DNA from: Skeletonema marinoi
Taxonomy: Eukaryota; Bacillariophyta; Thalassiosirophyceae; Thalassiosirales; Thalassiosiraceae
Direction of reading: 5' to 3'
DNA length: 64,000 bases
Assembly: GCA_030544225.1 (NCBI GenBank)
Contig: CM060485.1
Coordinates: 3,906,001-3,970,000 of the forward strand
Shown piece after piece: positions 41,734 through 52,498 of the stretch. Below the pieces are notes generated by a model that was not told the DNA's origin, made no database searches, and saw only the letters and a program-made list of their open reading frames with translations. A program made the position numbers and the translations under genes. How positions within the stretch are numbered: the stretch's first letter is position 1; every line of letters begins with the position of its first letter.

Positions 41734-42052
41734 GCTGCCGTTCCGTTATATGTATCTACTGTTTTTTGTTTGCTGTTGCCTGTTGCCTGTTGCAACTTTG
41801 GCTTTTGCTTTGGTCTTTTGGAGAGGCGGATGCCATTTCTCAATTTTAGGATCTTTCTTCCAGTGATTCTCTTCGAGAATGCCAACATGCCGCCGAGATG
41901 GCCAACTCCGATCTCACTTTTTCTGCACTACCCATACAAACTTCACGGCGGCGCCTCTCCGATCGCTAGCAGAAGCAACAATACCCACCAATTTTGTCCA
42001 CAATACGATCCATTTAACTAACTAGTAGTATCATCCTTATCATCTGTGCACC

Positions 42053-43057
42053 ATGGCGACCGATCCTCTTGTTGCGCGGCATCTTAATACGCTTGGGCTG
42101 AGTTGTCATGGCCAAGACGACGCTGAAGCCTTGCAATATCACCGCGATGCACTCAAAATATTGGAGTGGAATAAGTGCAATGCTCTTCTATTCGAAAAGA
42201 TGGAACTCTCCAGAGAGTATGCGCTTGAGATGGCCATCACTCTGAGCAACATAGGTGATGTGATGCGTAGAGTGAATGATTTCGTCGGTGCGGCAGAAGC
42301 ATACAAGGAATGTTTAGATTTGTTCCTTGAAGGTCTGATCGACAACGGCATCATGTTGAAGACCAAGTTGAATGAAATAGAGCAGCAACAAGGTTGTGAC
42401 GGAGGAAGCTATGCTGCGGTAATAGATGATGTTGACTTCCACGCAGTTGGCAAAACACTACATGAACATGCAGATTATGCACGTATTGTTGCTGGGGTCA
42501 ATACGCTACTCCGTGAGATTCAATGCGCCAAGTTTGTTTCTCATTCAGCATCATCTCGAAGGAGGAGAAGAATGAGTAAGCTAAGAGCAACGGAAGAGAA
42601 CCTCAAGAAAGCAGTTGAATCATTGAGTATGGCTTCAGAGACAACCTCCATAAAGAAAATCTCTTTGACAAAGCAAGCCAAGCCATCATTGAAGCGTTCA
42701 GTATCAATGCCAGATTATGGACCAACGAGGCCAAGTTTAATACGTCGCTCTGTTACATCAATAGACGACGATCAAGATAAATACGATGGCATTTCAGCAA
42801 GGATTGCACCAGCAGAAAATGCGTTGATTATTGCTCTCAAGCGCTTCCCTGCCCCCAAGATACTGTCTGGTGATCCATCGCATTCTAATGACCGAGACGC
42901 AATTCAGGGTGTTGGACAGCAAGGCAAGACCCCTTCAAGACAGTCCCCAGCAAATGATTCACACTCACCACGATCTGTAGAAAGAGTCGATAAAGGCTTT
43001 GAACCAGGATTTGATGTACCGGCCATTGTTCATGTCGAAATATCAACATTCTTTTAA
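42053..43057 (+). CDS. TPR-like hypothetical protein, 334 aa
   Basis: The N-terminal about 110 residues read as two to three tetratricopeptide-like helix pairs: LVARHLNTLGLSCHGQDDAEA then ALQYHRDALKILE in adjoining parts, and YALEMAITLSNIGDVMRRVND then FVGAAEAYKECLDLF, with the expected G, A and Y positions. The rest is a coiled-coil-like helix followed by a basic low-complexity tail (RRRRRMSKLR region, then PSLKRSVSMPDYGP). No signal or membrane segment. Start is ACCATGG. The function is unknown. Stop codons of this and the convergent RIO2 gene are 55 nt apart. Confidence 0.6.
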   Translation: MATDPLVARHLNTLGLSCHGQDDAEALQYHRDALKILEWNKCNALLFEKMELSREYALEMAITLSNIGDVMRRVNDFVGAAEAYKECLDLFLEGLIDNGIMLKTKLNEIEQQQGCDGGSYAAVIDDVDFHAVGKTLHEHADYARIVAGVNTLLREIQCAKFVSHSASSRRRRRMSKLRATEENLKKAVESLSMASETTSIKKISLTKQAKPSLKRSVSMPDYGPTRPSLIRRSVTSIDDDQDKYDGISARIAPAENALIIALKRFPAPKILSGDPSHSNDRDAIQGVGQQGKTPSRQSPANDSHSPRSVERVDKGFEPGFDVPAIVHVEISTFF

Positions 43058-43112
43058 CCTATGTAAATAGCAACTATGTGTATGATGTCCATCTCTTATA
43101 TTAGTACTACTT

Positions 43113-44894
43113 TTATATGCCGAAGTCGTTCATCACACGCTTACCCTTGGAGTATGACTTGTTTGAGTTGCGACTTTTGAAGGCACCCTTTCTTCCAGAG
43201 GCTCTCTTGCGGTCTTCCAAGTGTTTCTTGACTCGCTCGCGTGCAATATGTTCTACTTCTGCGTGGCTGAGCTGAGACATTCGTGACATGCCGCTTATTG
43301 AAACACCTCCGGCAAAGGAAGCACCATCATCAGCATTGGCATTCTTCTGACTGATGTGAAAGTTGTCCATATCTAGTAACTCTGGTGCTTGCTCAGTCTC
43401 CTCTACAACAGGGTTGACATCGGCCTCAAAAGCATCCTCTTCTTCTCCATTATCATAATCTTCGTCACTGCCATCTTCGTCGCTTTCTTCTTCGTTTACG
43501 TCATCCAAACCTCGGTTTGATCGTTGGCGAGCTTGATAGTACATGAGCTCAGAATCTCTTGCAGCATCTTCTTCAGAGTAACCAGAAGCCTTCAAGTCTT
43601 CATCTAAACGAAGCTGTGCTTTTGACACTAAAGTAACATCATCACTTCCGTCTCCGTCTTCTTCGGTATCATCCTTATTGCTATTTGCGATGAGTTCTTC
43701 CCATGAGGGCATTATTCCACCAAGTCTTGAGTCTTCTGTTTCACCTTCTACATGACACTTGAGCTTTTTGCTAAAGAATATTTTTAGGCACTCGACATCA
43801 CGCTCGTACAACTCTTTTGCATTAGGATGCCTTGTTGAGATCATTTGTGGGAAATCAATCAGCGTAACAATGGGCTTTGGATCACCACCCGGTAGTCTCT
43901 CTTGAGGCTCCGGCGGTGCTTCAACAACAACTTCTCCCGTCCCATCAATGCCATGCTTTTGTAGTGTTGCATTTGAGCTTAAAGCTCCTTTATGCTTGTC
44001 TGGAAGACCTGCATGACGTACATAATGCTCTGTTGCATCGTCTTCCCAATCGCGATCCTCTCCATCTAGATCATCGCTCCTTTTCACTCCCTCAACGCCA
44101 CTGTTGGCAATCTTGCTTTGGACACCACTCAAGTCAACAATGAGGTTGAATTCGTTTAAATCACAATGGACCAATCCATGTTGTGCCAACCTTCCAGCAA
44201 GTACAGCAGACTGTTCAAAAATCGACTGAGCCTGCTCCGCACTCACTCGATTGGAATGCAATTGGTACAAGGGTAGTCCACGCACGACACTCATGGCAAC
44301 AATATGCCTATTCTGACCAAGAGGTTTAGGTGTGGGATATCCGACATCATAAAGAGACTTCATGAATGCATATTCTTTAATTGCCGACGTTCTGCTCAAG
44401 AACAACCACGAGTTAGGCAAGGTCCTATACTGCGTCCCGTGTTTCTTATTCTTCGAGAGGGCATTCACCATGAAATAATCTCGCTTCTTCTTTACATCTC
44501 TGAACGATGTTCTTCCCAACCTATGAAACTTTAGTACAACCTGAGTATTCCTGGGAGTAATTGCGACGTACACATCGGATTCTTTTCCTGTCCCAATCTT
44601 ATCTCCTATACCAGCAATGATGCCACGACTTTTGAGGTTGTGAAGTGCCAAAATATCATATCCAGAATTGGTGAGCCGATACCCATCGTAGCCACAGCTT
44701 TGGTCATGACTGAGTAACTTGTCGCGTAGTAAGCCAGATAGAACTTTGTTGGTACCTCCATGACGTAAATTTGCAATGGAATTGATGAGAGCAAGTGGAA
44801 CGAGAGAATGGCCCTTCATGCCCGTCTCCACCGCAGCAAGGACTCGAAAGTCCTGCTTGTTCATTGTCCGCATAACTGATGGATCGAGCTTCAT
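43113..44894 (-). CDS. RIO2: RIO2 atypical protein kinase, 40S ribosome maturation
   Basis: 593 aa from MKLDPSVMRT at 44894; an upstream in-frame ATG at 44930 is less likely. RIO2 acts in late cytoplasmic maturation of the small ribosomal subunit. The N-terminal winged helix (FRVLAAVETGMKGHSLVP through YRLTNSGYDILAL) is the RIO2-specific domain. The kinase has the loop GTGKESDVYVA, lysine in VVLKFHRLGRTSFRDVK, catalytic HCDLNEFNLIV and metal-binding LIDFPQM. The region between HCDLNEFN and LIDFPQM has an insert of about 80 residues (acidic GEDRDWEDDATEHY) not usual for RIO2. The tail is acidic then basic and Ser-rich (RASGRKGAFKSRNSNKS). Head to head with TRMT61A. Confidence 0.92.
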   Translation of the reverse strand: MKLDPSVMRTMNKQDFRVLAAVETGMKGHSLVPLALINSIANLRHGGTNKVLSGLLRDKLLSHDQSCGYDGYRLTNSGYDILALHNLKSRGIIAGIGDKIGTGKESDVYVAITPRNTQVVLKFHRLGRTSFRDVKKKRDYFMVNALSKNKKHGTQYRTLPNSWLFLSRTSAIKEYAFMKSLYDVGYPTPKPLGQNRHIVAMSVVRGLPLYQLHSNRVSAEQAQSIFEQSAVLAGRLAQHGLVHCDLNEFNLIVDLSGVQSKIANSGVEGVKRSDDLDGEDRDWEDDATEHYVRHAGLPDKHKGALSSNATLQKHGIDGTGEVVVEAPPEPQERLPGGDPKPIVTLIDFPQMISTRHPNAKELYERDVECLKIFFSKKLKCHVEGETEDSRLGGIMPSWEELIANSNKDDTEEDGDGSDDVTLVSKAQLRLDEDLKASGYSEEDAARDSELMYYQARQRSNRGLDDVNEEESDEDGSDEDYDNGEEEDAFEADVNPVVEETEQAPELLDMDNFHISQKNANADDGASFAGGVSISGMSRMSQLSHAEVEHIARERVKKHLEDRKRASGRKGAFKSRNSNKSYSKGKRVMNDFGI

Positions 44895-45110
44895 CGTTGC
44901 TACTGTTTTTGTTCGGGTATTATGTATCAACAGAGGCGCAGCAGCTTTGAAAGAACAAAGCGCAAACGACGTTTGCGTTGAGCTTGAATGGTTGCCTGCT
45001 GTGTCTGTCCTACGTTTTCAATTCCTTCGCATTGATCTCGCTCTTCACTCATTTCCATCCATCAAACAACCCAAAACGATCTTGTAACAACCGACGACAT
45101 CGACGCCACC

Positions 45111-46517
45111 ATGGACTTCGGCAGGGATATGACAAAGACGCCTGGCATTGTAGCCAAGTCTAATATTCGTCTTGTAGATGAAACACATCTTGGTGACGAC
45201 CCACTTGATCGAGAACTGTGCCTCAAAGCCAACGAGGCAGCCAAGGATTTGTTCTTTGGCAACGATTACACAACATCAAAGCAGGCTACTGATAATAGCG
45301 AAGACGAGGAGACACTCAAATTGATCGACTGCGCTCTCTATAACGAGCAGCATCTTCCTCCGGCTCGTCGGCTAATTCAACCCAACGATCTAGTTGTCGT
45401 CTTTGAATCCTTCAATGATCTCAATTTCGTCTATGCTACACCAAATGACATATTTTCAAATCGTAATGGGCACTTCCATCACAATGACTTCATTGGCAAA
45501 CCGTATGGGTGCAAAATCCGTTCAAAAGATAATGAAGGACTGGGATTCCTATATTTATTACGACCTACGCCAGAGTTGTGGGCTAGAAGTTTACCACATA
45601 GAACACAAATTGTTCACGAATTAGATGCATCAATGATCACTCACTACCTGGAAATAAGCCCAAATATGACTGTGTGTGAATCAGGTACTGGCTCAGGGGC
45701 CATGAGTCACGTAATTCTACGATCCATTGCTCCCAAAGGAAAGCTGCATACATATGAATTTAACAAGATGCGTGTAGGCAAGGCAAGAAAGGAATTTGAA
45801 GGGCACGGACTTGGTCACTTGGTACAAGTTCATCATAGAGATGTGTGCGGAAAGAAGAACCTTCTTGCGGCGAAGAATGGGGCTAACAGCGAAGAAGGGA
45901 TAGAACAAACTGCTGAAGACGATGCTCTTACGGACAGCGCTACTACAGATGTGGACAATGATGAAATGAACGAAGAAGAAGTAGATGATGGGAAAGGTGG
46001 TTTTCAATTGGGACAAGCAGCTGCTCATGCAATATTTCTGGACCTTCCTGAGCCATGGCTGGCGGTCCCTCATGCTGCCTATACTATCAAGCCGAATGGC
46101 AGAATTTGCAGTTATTCTCCCTGCATGGAACAAACTCAAAAGACCTGCGCTGCAATGAAACAAAATGGGTTCCATTCATTGAGGACAGTGGAAGCACGAT
46201 TGAAGGAGTACTACGTTGATGAGTATGAAATGGAAACGCCGCCATCAGATTTGTTAGACATACCTACTGAAGAGGCCGTTTCACTTGAGAAGGAAAGGCA
46301 GGTCGGAGGCACACAAAAGACAAAAGAAAGTGAAGTCAAGACAGAGGATAATATCAAAGTCAACGGCAAAAAGAGAAGCAATGATTCAGTAAAAGGTCCA
46401 TCAAGGAAAATCCTTTGCGCTCGCCCTTTTGCTCATATGAGAGGTCATACAGCGTTTCTGACATTTGCTACAGCGGGGAACAAATTGCGACCTGACCCCA
46501 ATGCTTCTCTTACATAA
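45111..46517 (+). CDS. TRMT61A: tRNA (adenine-58-N1)-methyltransferase catalytic subunit
   Basis: 468 aa, intronless, start in CACCATGG. It forms m1A58 in the T-loop of tRNAs together with the TRM6 subunit. Features: an N-terminal beta domain with KPYGCKIRSKDNEGLGFLY and LLRPTPELWARSLPHRTQI, the SAM motif VCESGTGSGAMSHVILRSI, FNKMRVGKARKEFEGHGL, then HAIFLDLPEPWLAVPHA and the motif RICSYSPCMEQTQKTCAAM typical of Gcd14/TRMT61A. Between them is an acidic insert of about 50 residues (about 259-310). A basic C-terminal extension precedes the final ARPFAHMRGHTAFLTFA strand block. Confidence 0.92.
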   Translation: MDFGRDMTKTPGIVAKSNIRLVDETHLGDDPLDRELCLKANEAAKDLFFGNDYTTSKQATDNSEDEETLKLIDCALYNEQHLPPARRLIQPNDLVVVFESFNDLNFVYATPNDIFSNRNGHFHHNDFIGKPYGCKIRSKDNEGLGFLYLLRPTPELWARSLPHRTQIVHELDASMITHYLEISPNMTVCESGTGSGAMSHVILRSIAPKGKLHTYEFNKMRVGKARKEFEGHGLGHLVQVHHRDVCGKKNLLAAKNGANSEEGIEQTAEDDALTDSATTDVDNDEMNEEEVDDGKGGFQLGQAAAHAIFLDLPEPWLAVPHAAYTIKPNGRICSYSPCMEQTQKTCAAMKQNGFHSLRTVEARLKEYYVDEYEMETPPSDLLDIPTEEAVSLEKERQVGGTQKTKESEVKTEDNIKVNGKKRSNDSVKGPSRKILCARPFAHMRGHTAFLTFATAGNKLRPDPNASLT

Positions 46518-46641
46518 TAGAATAGTTGTTTATTTTATAGACAAACCAAAGATAGGTATGGCAGAATCATTCCAAATATTTACACGACAATGTCCCCCCT
46601 CTTGAACGAGAGATTACTCATGCGATTGGCATCGAACAATT

Positions 46642-47712
46642 CTAAGGACTCTCCCCCACCCCCAAAGAAGCCGCTTGCGTGAGAATTCCGTGCTCCAATG
46701 ATTGCTCCTGCTGCTCCTGTGGTCCTCCGTTCGGGAGCATCACTCTCATGATCATCTCCTGAAAAGTCTTTTGGATAGCAGCACTGCTTTCCTGCAAGTT
46801 GTGCAGCATCTTCCCACGTGACTCGTCATTGACAGCGTATTCCTGCTTCAACATTTGCTCGTGTTCGTCGAGTTTCCCCATCCTAGTGTTGTACAAATCC
46901 GCAACAGTCTGAGTGAGCTCTTGGGCATATCCATCCATAATGGCATGATAATCTTCAATGGAACTTTGGAATCTGGTGCATGCTGCCTCGCGACGCTCCC
47001 TCCCCGTGAGGAAGACCGGCACTTCCGTTTGTGCTGGTTCGTGCTGCATGATCTTTCCCCAGTCCGGTTCTTGATCTTCATTGCCTCCGTCCCCATCCCC
47101 ACCCCCTTCATTTTCAGGATTGCCATTGCAAGCATTGTTTGTCACCTCATTTTCATCCTCGTTCAACCGCATCTTCTTCTGCGCCAACAAATCATTGGGC
47201 TGATTTGCAGCGGAAACCCTCTTGAGAAGATTCGCAAACATCCCCTGAGCAGCCCTTGCATTCTCCTCCAACTTCTTCTCCATCAACTCACGTCGCTTAT
47301 CATTCTGAACGTAATCCTGCGTCAACTCTCCCTCAATATCGACGAGCTTCTGCGCCCGAGCGTGCAACAATGTCACGACAATCTCGACGAGGGACTCTGC
47401 TGATTTATTCACGGAGTCATGAAGAGCGTCCAATGCGGTGGAATAGCTGTCGCTGGCAGCCTCTTTGCGCTCACGTCCAGACAGAAAGATGGGGACCTCC
47501 GTGCGTGCCGGTTCATGTTGCATGATCTTTCCCCAGTCCGGCTCATTTGGCTCCTCTTCTTCGGCGTCGGGTTCTGCATCGCCCGCTTTCTCAGGCGCGG
47601 CGGCATCGGGCTGGTAGGCGGGCTCCGTTAGGCAGGACATTTCTTCATCGTCGTGGTTAGAGACGGCGGCGGCAACAGTGCCGGGGTCGGTGTTGTTCTT
47701 GTTGGAGTTCAT
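46642..47712 (-). CDS. hypothetical protein with an internal duplication, 356 aa
   Basis: Not recognised. The protein is two copies of a unit of about 110 residues. Each starts EPDWGKIMQHEPA-x-TEVP, runs through FLSGRERKEAA or FLTGRERREAA, and ends in a coiled coil with QKLVDIEGELTQDYVQNDKR in one and GKLDEHEQMLKQEYAVNDES in the other, then a MFANLLKRV / MIMRV block. Units lie at about residues 56-170 and 218-325, separated by a Gly/Asp/Asn linker. Both the N-terminus and the linker are acidic. No signal or membrane segment. Probable homodimer-forming coiled-coil protein. Confidence 0.6.
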   Translation of the reverse strand: MNSNKNNTDPGTVAAAVSNHDDEEMSCLTEPAYQPDAAAPEKAGDAEPDAEEEEPNEPDWGKIMQHEPARTEVPIFLSGRERKEAASDSYSTALDALHDSVNKSAESLVEIVVTLLHARAQKLVDIEGELTQDYVQNDKRRELMEKKLEENARAAQGMFANLLKRVSAANQPNDLLAQKKMRLNEDENEVTNNACNGNPENEGGGDGDGGNEDQEPDWGKIMQHEPAQTEVPVFLTGRERREAACTRFQSSIEDYHAIMDGYAQELTQTVADLYNTRMGKLDEHEQMLKQEYAVNDESRGKMLHNLQESSAAIQKTFQEMIMRVMLPNGGPQEQQEQSLEHGILTQAASLGVGESP

Positions 47713-47890
47713 TGCTTTGATCTATGGAGAGTAACCGTCGAGGAAAAATGATAAGGCTCTTGCTCAAATCACGAGCTCTTCTACCATACCTACGCGAAGT
47801 ACGAACAAGTACCCTCTAGCAATTTCTACGAAGGCGTTACCTACACACACGGGTTTTCACGTCTATCTTATACAACACTTATCTAAACAC

Positions 47891-49388
47891 TCAATTATCA
47901 TACCGTTCCAAGATACAAGCGTGGCCAAGACCACCATCTGCACACGCAGCAATGAGAGCAAAACGCTCATTTTCCGCCTGTAGTCTCTTAGCCGCAGTAG
48001 TTACCAATCTAGATCCAGTCGCACCAAAGGGATGTCCAACTGCCAATGAACCTCCTTTTGTATTCAACTTGCTCATATCCACTTCTCCCACCTTCTTTCC
48101 TCCAAAATTTGCATCGGCAAATGCCTGTGAGTTCATTGCCACGAGATTGGAAAGAATTTGTCCAGCAAACGCCTCGTGAATCTCAAACACTCCAATATCA
48201 CTCTCGAGATTGAGATTGTTGCGAGACAAGACTTCTTGGGAGCAATATGTTGGTCCCAAGAGTAATTCATCAAAGGGCTGTGCAATTTTGGCTATTGTTA
48301 GATGACACGAGGTTGATACAAAGGAGAATGATAAATACCAAAACACATCAACTTACATCGCATGCTTTGAATGACCAGTCACGAATATAACACAGTGGCT
48401 TGAAGCCCAATTCAAGAGCCTTCTCTTCACTCATAATCAATGATGCAGCCGCACCATCTGTCAAATAGGAAGAATTTGCGGCAGTGTGCGTCCCATGAGG
48501 TTTGACGAATGCTGGCTTTAGCTTTGATACCTTTTCCACAGTTGAACTGGCTTTAATACCATTCTCCTCAGTCGATCCTTTGTAAGGAACAATTTCTCCA
48601 TCATACCATCCATCTGCATGTGCCTTTCCAGCCATAGAGTGACTTCTCACAGTGAATTCATCCTGTTCCAATCTAGATACACCAAACTTGGCAGAAAGTT
48701 TGTCACTACTCACTCCCATGACCTCTCCTGTTGTATAGTTCGCAATTGCAGGGACTTCCAAACTAATATCTTTCATTTTCAACCCCTTGAGCAAATGACG
48801 AACAGCTCCAATCGGACCTCCTTTCTTCATTGCCTTGGACATGGTAATGAGCTTTTGACGAAGGTGACGACTAAGACGAATAGGAGTATCAGAGAATGTT
48901 TCTACTCCTCCAGCAAGCACCACCGATGCCTTCCCCGAGATGATTTTCTCAGCAGCACTGGATATAGCAACACTGGACGATATGCACGCCATGGAAACAG
49001 TATGCGCTCCGATGCTAGCAGGAAATCCTGCATTGATTGCTGCCTCTCTTGCAATATTGCTCGTTCTAACTTCCTGAATGACTGTTCCTGACAAGATGTA
49101 ATCGACATCCTCCTTGTTCAATGCAGTTTTGGTAACGAGGCCTTGGTACGCCAGACGCTGGAGATCGACTGCAAGTTGATCCTCGTAGATGGTGGACGAC
49201 ATGGCAAATGGTAGACGAACTCCATCCACTACAACTACGTTGGTTGCTTTGTTGCCATTGTTCTTTGGCGCAGTTGTCGAGAATGAGGAGTGTTGAGCGG
49301 AAGAAGATGATGACGGAAGTAACGACGCAGCGGCTCGTCGTGAAGTGCTGACGCTGCTCGAGCGTAGTAGCAAGCGAGATGATAGCAT
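47891..49388 (-). CDS. mitochondrial acetyl-CoA acyltransferase (trifunctional-protein beta type thiolase)
   Basis: Last step of fatty-acid beta-oxidation: thiolytic release of acetyl-CoA. Two exons, 48357-49388 and 47891-48277; the 79-nt intron (GTAAGT / GCACAG) is fixed by protein continuity, FKACD to PFDELLLGPTYCSQEVL, as in HADHB. Nucleophile cysteine in SMACISSSVAI, histidine in FEIHEAFAGQILSN, the GHPFGATGSR box and the second cysteine in CADGGLGHA are present. The start at MLSSRLLLRSSSVSTSRR (49388) gives a typical mitochondrial presequence; an upstream in-frame ATG at 49439 is less likely. Length 472 aa is normal for the family. Confidence 0.9.
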
Positions 49389-49725
49389 GATGATATGATG
49401 TTGTGTTCTTTGATAGCGATGAATTATGATAGATGCCAATCAAAAGTGAATGCAATAATAAGGGGGTGTCAATGATGCCACCAAAAAGAAGACATCTTTG
49501 GATCAGAACACTGTGAACGAATCATAGAGGTAATCATTTGTATAAAATGATTACTATACCTGTCATAGCTGAAAGCATTATCACCATCACTCCCATCCAT
49601 TTATTTCCATCACAAAAAAGAGACTTGCAATTTCGAATTTCACACTCTGCTCTCTGCTATTGGTCAACGCCACCAACCATTTCACTTCATAAAATCACAC
49701 TACCACCACAACAACCACTGCAACA

Positions 49726-50948
49726 ATGTCATCCGAAAAGACTGCCGACGCTGCCAACAATTGGGCTCCCGGAGCTCAAAAAATCGATGCCACAAGTATA
49801 GCCAAACCATTCCGAGAAGAAATCCGCACCCAAATTCAAAAACTCAAAGAAGTAGGCATCGAAGCACCCCTCCTCGTAGGTCTACTTGCCAACAGTGACC
49901 CCGCCGCCAAGAAGTACGCCGAGTGGACCGGCCGCGCCTGCAAAGCCGACGGTATCCGATACGAACTACGTGAAATTGACGATGCAATTGATGTCGAGAA
50001 CGCCCTTCGAGATGCAAATGATGATCCACGCGTGCATGGGATCATCGTGTACTATCCCATCTTTGGACAGGTGGAATCATTCTCGGGGGAGAGTCAAGAT
50101 GATTATTTGCGTGATACCGTCTCGCACAAGTGTGATGTGGAGGGGTTGTGTCATGAATACAGATCGAATTTGTATCGCAACAAACGTTATGTTGATTATC
50201 CTACTAATTCCAAAAAGTGTGTTCTTCCGTGTACGGCTCTTTCGGTGGTGAAGATTCTGGAATCGTGTCCTTCGTGTTATGATAAGAGCAAGCCTATTGG
50301 GAGGCACATGGAGGGTCAGACTGTGACTATCATCAACAGGTCCGAAATTGTAGGGAGGCCTTTGGCTGCCATGTTGGCGAATGATGGAGCAGATGTATAC
50401 TCGGTTGATATTGATTCCATTTATCTGTTTCGAGGAGGAAGGTTGTATGCTTGTGATGGAGAGACTCCAGAGTCTTGTGTGCGCAAGGTAAGCATGATGA
50501 CGAAGGATTGTCTTTTTGATGAGTGCTTGCATTGTGTTTGTGTTCTTCTGTATACTCATATCAATTGCCTTTCACCTGTTTACAGTCTTCTGTTGTTGTA
50601 ACCGGAGTCCCAACCAAAGCTTATCGACTTCCATCTGAATGGATTCAGCCAAACACAACTGTTGTCAATGTTGCATCTTTCAAAAACGTGAGCGAGGATG
50701 AAATTTTACAAATTCCTGGCGTGACTTACATTCCAATGGTTGGAAAGGTGACAGTGGCGATGTTAGAGAGAAACTTGATGAGATTATTTTACAACTTTCA
50801 CCATCCTGAGCGACAATTGGAGGAAAGGAAGAAGAGAGAGTCAGACGCAGCATTGCGTCCATCTCCTTGGTATGGAAATGCGCTTCAGGTCTACACAGCG
50901 ATCGCAGCTACAGCAATTCTTGCCATGTCACTAGCGAGGAGAAAGTAG
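49726..50948 (+). CDS. MTD1-like NAD-dependent methylenetetrahydrofolate dehydrogenase with C-terminal hydrophobic tail
   Basis: Interconverts 5,10-methylene- and methenyl-THF in one-carbon metabolism. Two exons (49726-50487 and 50586-50948; intron GTAAGC / TTACAG) encode 374 aa. The alignable features are those of yeast Mtd1 and its homologs: PLLVGLLANSDPAAKKYAEW, GIIVYYPIFG, DVEGLCHEYRSNLY, VLPCTALSVVKIL and the dinucleotide site TVTIINRSEIVGRPLAAML. Unlike bacterial FolD the sequence has the Mtd1-specific YYPIFG and lacks the cyclohydrolase-type lysine pattern. The last 25 residues, NALQVYTAIAATAILAMSLA then RRK, form a tail-anchor-like helix that soluble Mtd1 does not have. Confidence 0.85.
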
Positions 50949-50986
50949 AAGAACAAGTAGTGTTACATACTCATACTAGCTCAATG

Positions 50987-52256
50987 TTAAATGTTATATG
51001 TTCCCATGTTTTTCACGAGTAACTCTTTAATGCATACGAGGTTATTGAATGTTTCCCTGTTAATCGATAGGACCGTGAGCCTACCTTCAGCAGTTACGGT
51101 GGCCTGCCGAGGTTTGTCAGTAAGCAATGCCAGCTCTCCAAAGTATTCACCAGTGGTTAATCTCTTCACTTCTTTGATACTTCCATCACTTTGACGTTTT
51201 GTGCAGACGACATTTCCTTCCTTAATCAGGTAAAATTTATCACCGGCTTCACCTTCTGTCAACACTGCTTGCGAATCCTCAAAGCTTTCTTCATGTAAGG
51301 CATCTGAGATCGTCAGCAATTCGTACTCATCCAAATTACTAAAGAGAGGAACCATCTCAAGAAAGCTCTTGTTAACGGTTCTCACTTCAACCGTTGTCTT
51401 CATGAGAACCCGCTTGAAAGATATACGGTCCAAGGTCCACAGCCTGACGTCTCCACTTGCGATGCAAGACGCGGCTCGAGGTGCACCATACAACAAGGCT
51501 AGCTCTCCAAAAGAATCGCCTGCTTGGCAAGTTTTGACAAGCTTTCGTTCTTCGCCATCGTTAATAAAGATATCAACAACTCCACTATCGATACAATAAA
51601 ATTTGTCTCCGTCCTCATCACCCTGTCTGATGATCACATCGCCGTCAGCATGTTCGATCAGAAACATTGTATCTTGGATAGTCTTCATCTGTTGCTCATC
51701 GAGATGAGAAAAGAACATGTTTTTCATACAGATCTCGCTTATCCTCGCCATTTCAGACTCACTCTTCTCAATTACTTTTAGATCGGAGTCGTATTTATCA
51801 TCGCTGAGCTTCTCTGCACAGATTGATTCGCGACGCTTCTTTGGACGGGGATTTCTGGACTCCTTGCTTATAGACCGTTCTTCTTCCACGGACAAGACTT
51901 CTTCTTCTTCCTCCTCCTCTTCTGATTCGCTGAGCTCTTCTTCCTCATCTTTGTTGCCAGCGGCCATGACAAGACTCATAGGCGTTTCCTTCACGAAGCG
52001 CTTCTCAATACTGCTTGTCTCGTTGGGATACTTGTCCAGTAAGAAATTTACCATGAAATCGATAGGGCATTGTGGTTTCTTGAGAGAGAAGGGAAAGTTG
52101 AGGATGAAACTCGACGAAGTCACACATCGAAAAGAAGCGAATCAAAATCATTCTCACCTTAGTCAGAATAGCTTCCACAATTGTTACAAAGAGGGAGTTG
52201 AGTTTCTTTTCATCAAGATACTCTCGAAGCTCTGTCTTGACTTCTTTCGAGGTCAT
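50987..52256 (-). CDS. cAMP-dependent protein kinase regulatory subunit, type II-like
   Basis: About 396 aa from two exons (52158-52256 and 50987-52078; donor GTGAGA, acceptor CTCAAG), joined as IVEAILTK / KPQCPIDFMVNFLLDKYP, a short dimerisation/docking helix pair. Then a Glu-rich stretch and an inhibitor segment KKRRESICAE at about residue 118, which has a phosphorylatable Ser and matches the RRVSVCAE of type II subunits. Two cyclic-nucleotide domains follow with phosphate-binding cassettes FGELALLYGAPRAAS and FGELALLTDKPRQAT, including the Glu and Arg that hold cyclic phosphate. An in-frame ATG at 52280 would add 8 residues. The stop codon is 38 nt from that of the convergent MTD1-like gene. 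Confidence 0.9.
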
Positions 52257-52498
52257 CTTCGCTAAGATAATCGGATGCAAAATTTCCCTTACACGTAAAT
52301 CTCCTTTGTGTTCTCACACGGAAAATTTGCGCCTGCAAAATACAGCGATGATTCAAAACGAAAACACACAGAACACATCTTATACACATCTATTCATCCT
52401 ATTAGATTACATCACATACAGCACACTCAGTATATCGTGCCATAGCTATAGACATCTACCCACTCCAAGGAAGTCCACGTGAATACGAAAGGCTCTTA

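Noticed and set aside
41612-42021. Plus-strand ORFs of 84 and 135 codons near the TPMT gene
   Set aside because: They overlap the first exon and intron of the TPMT gene on the other strand and have no protein features.
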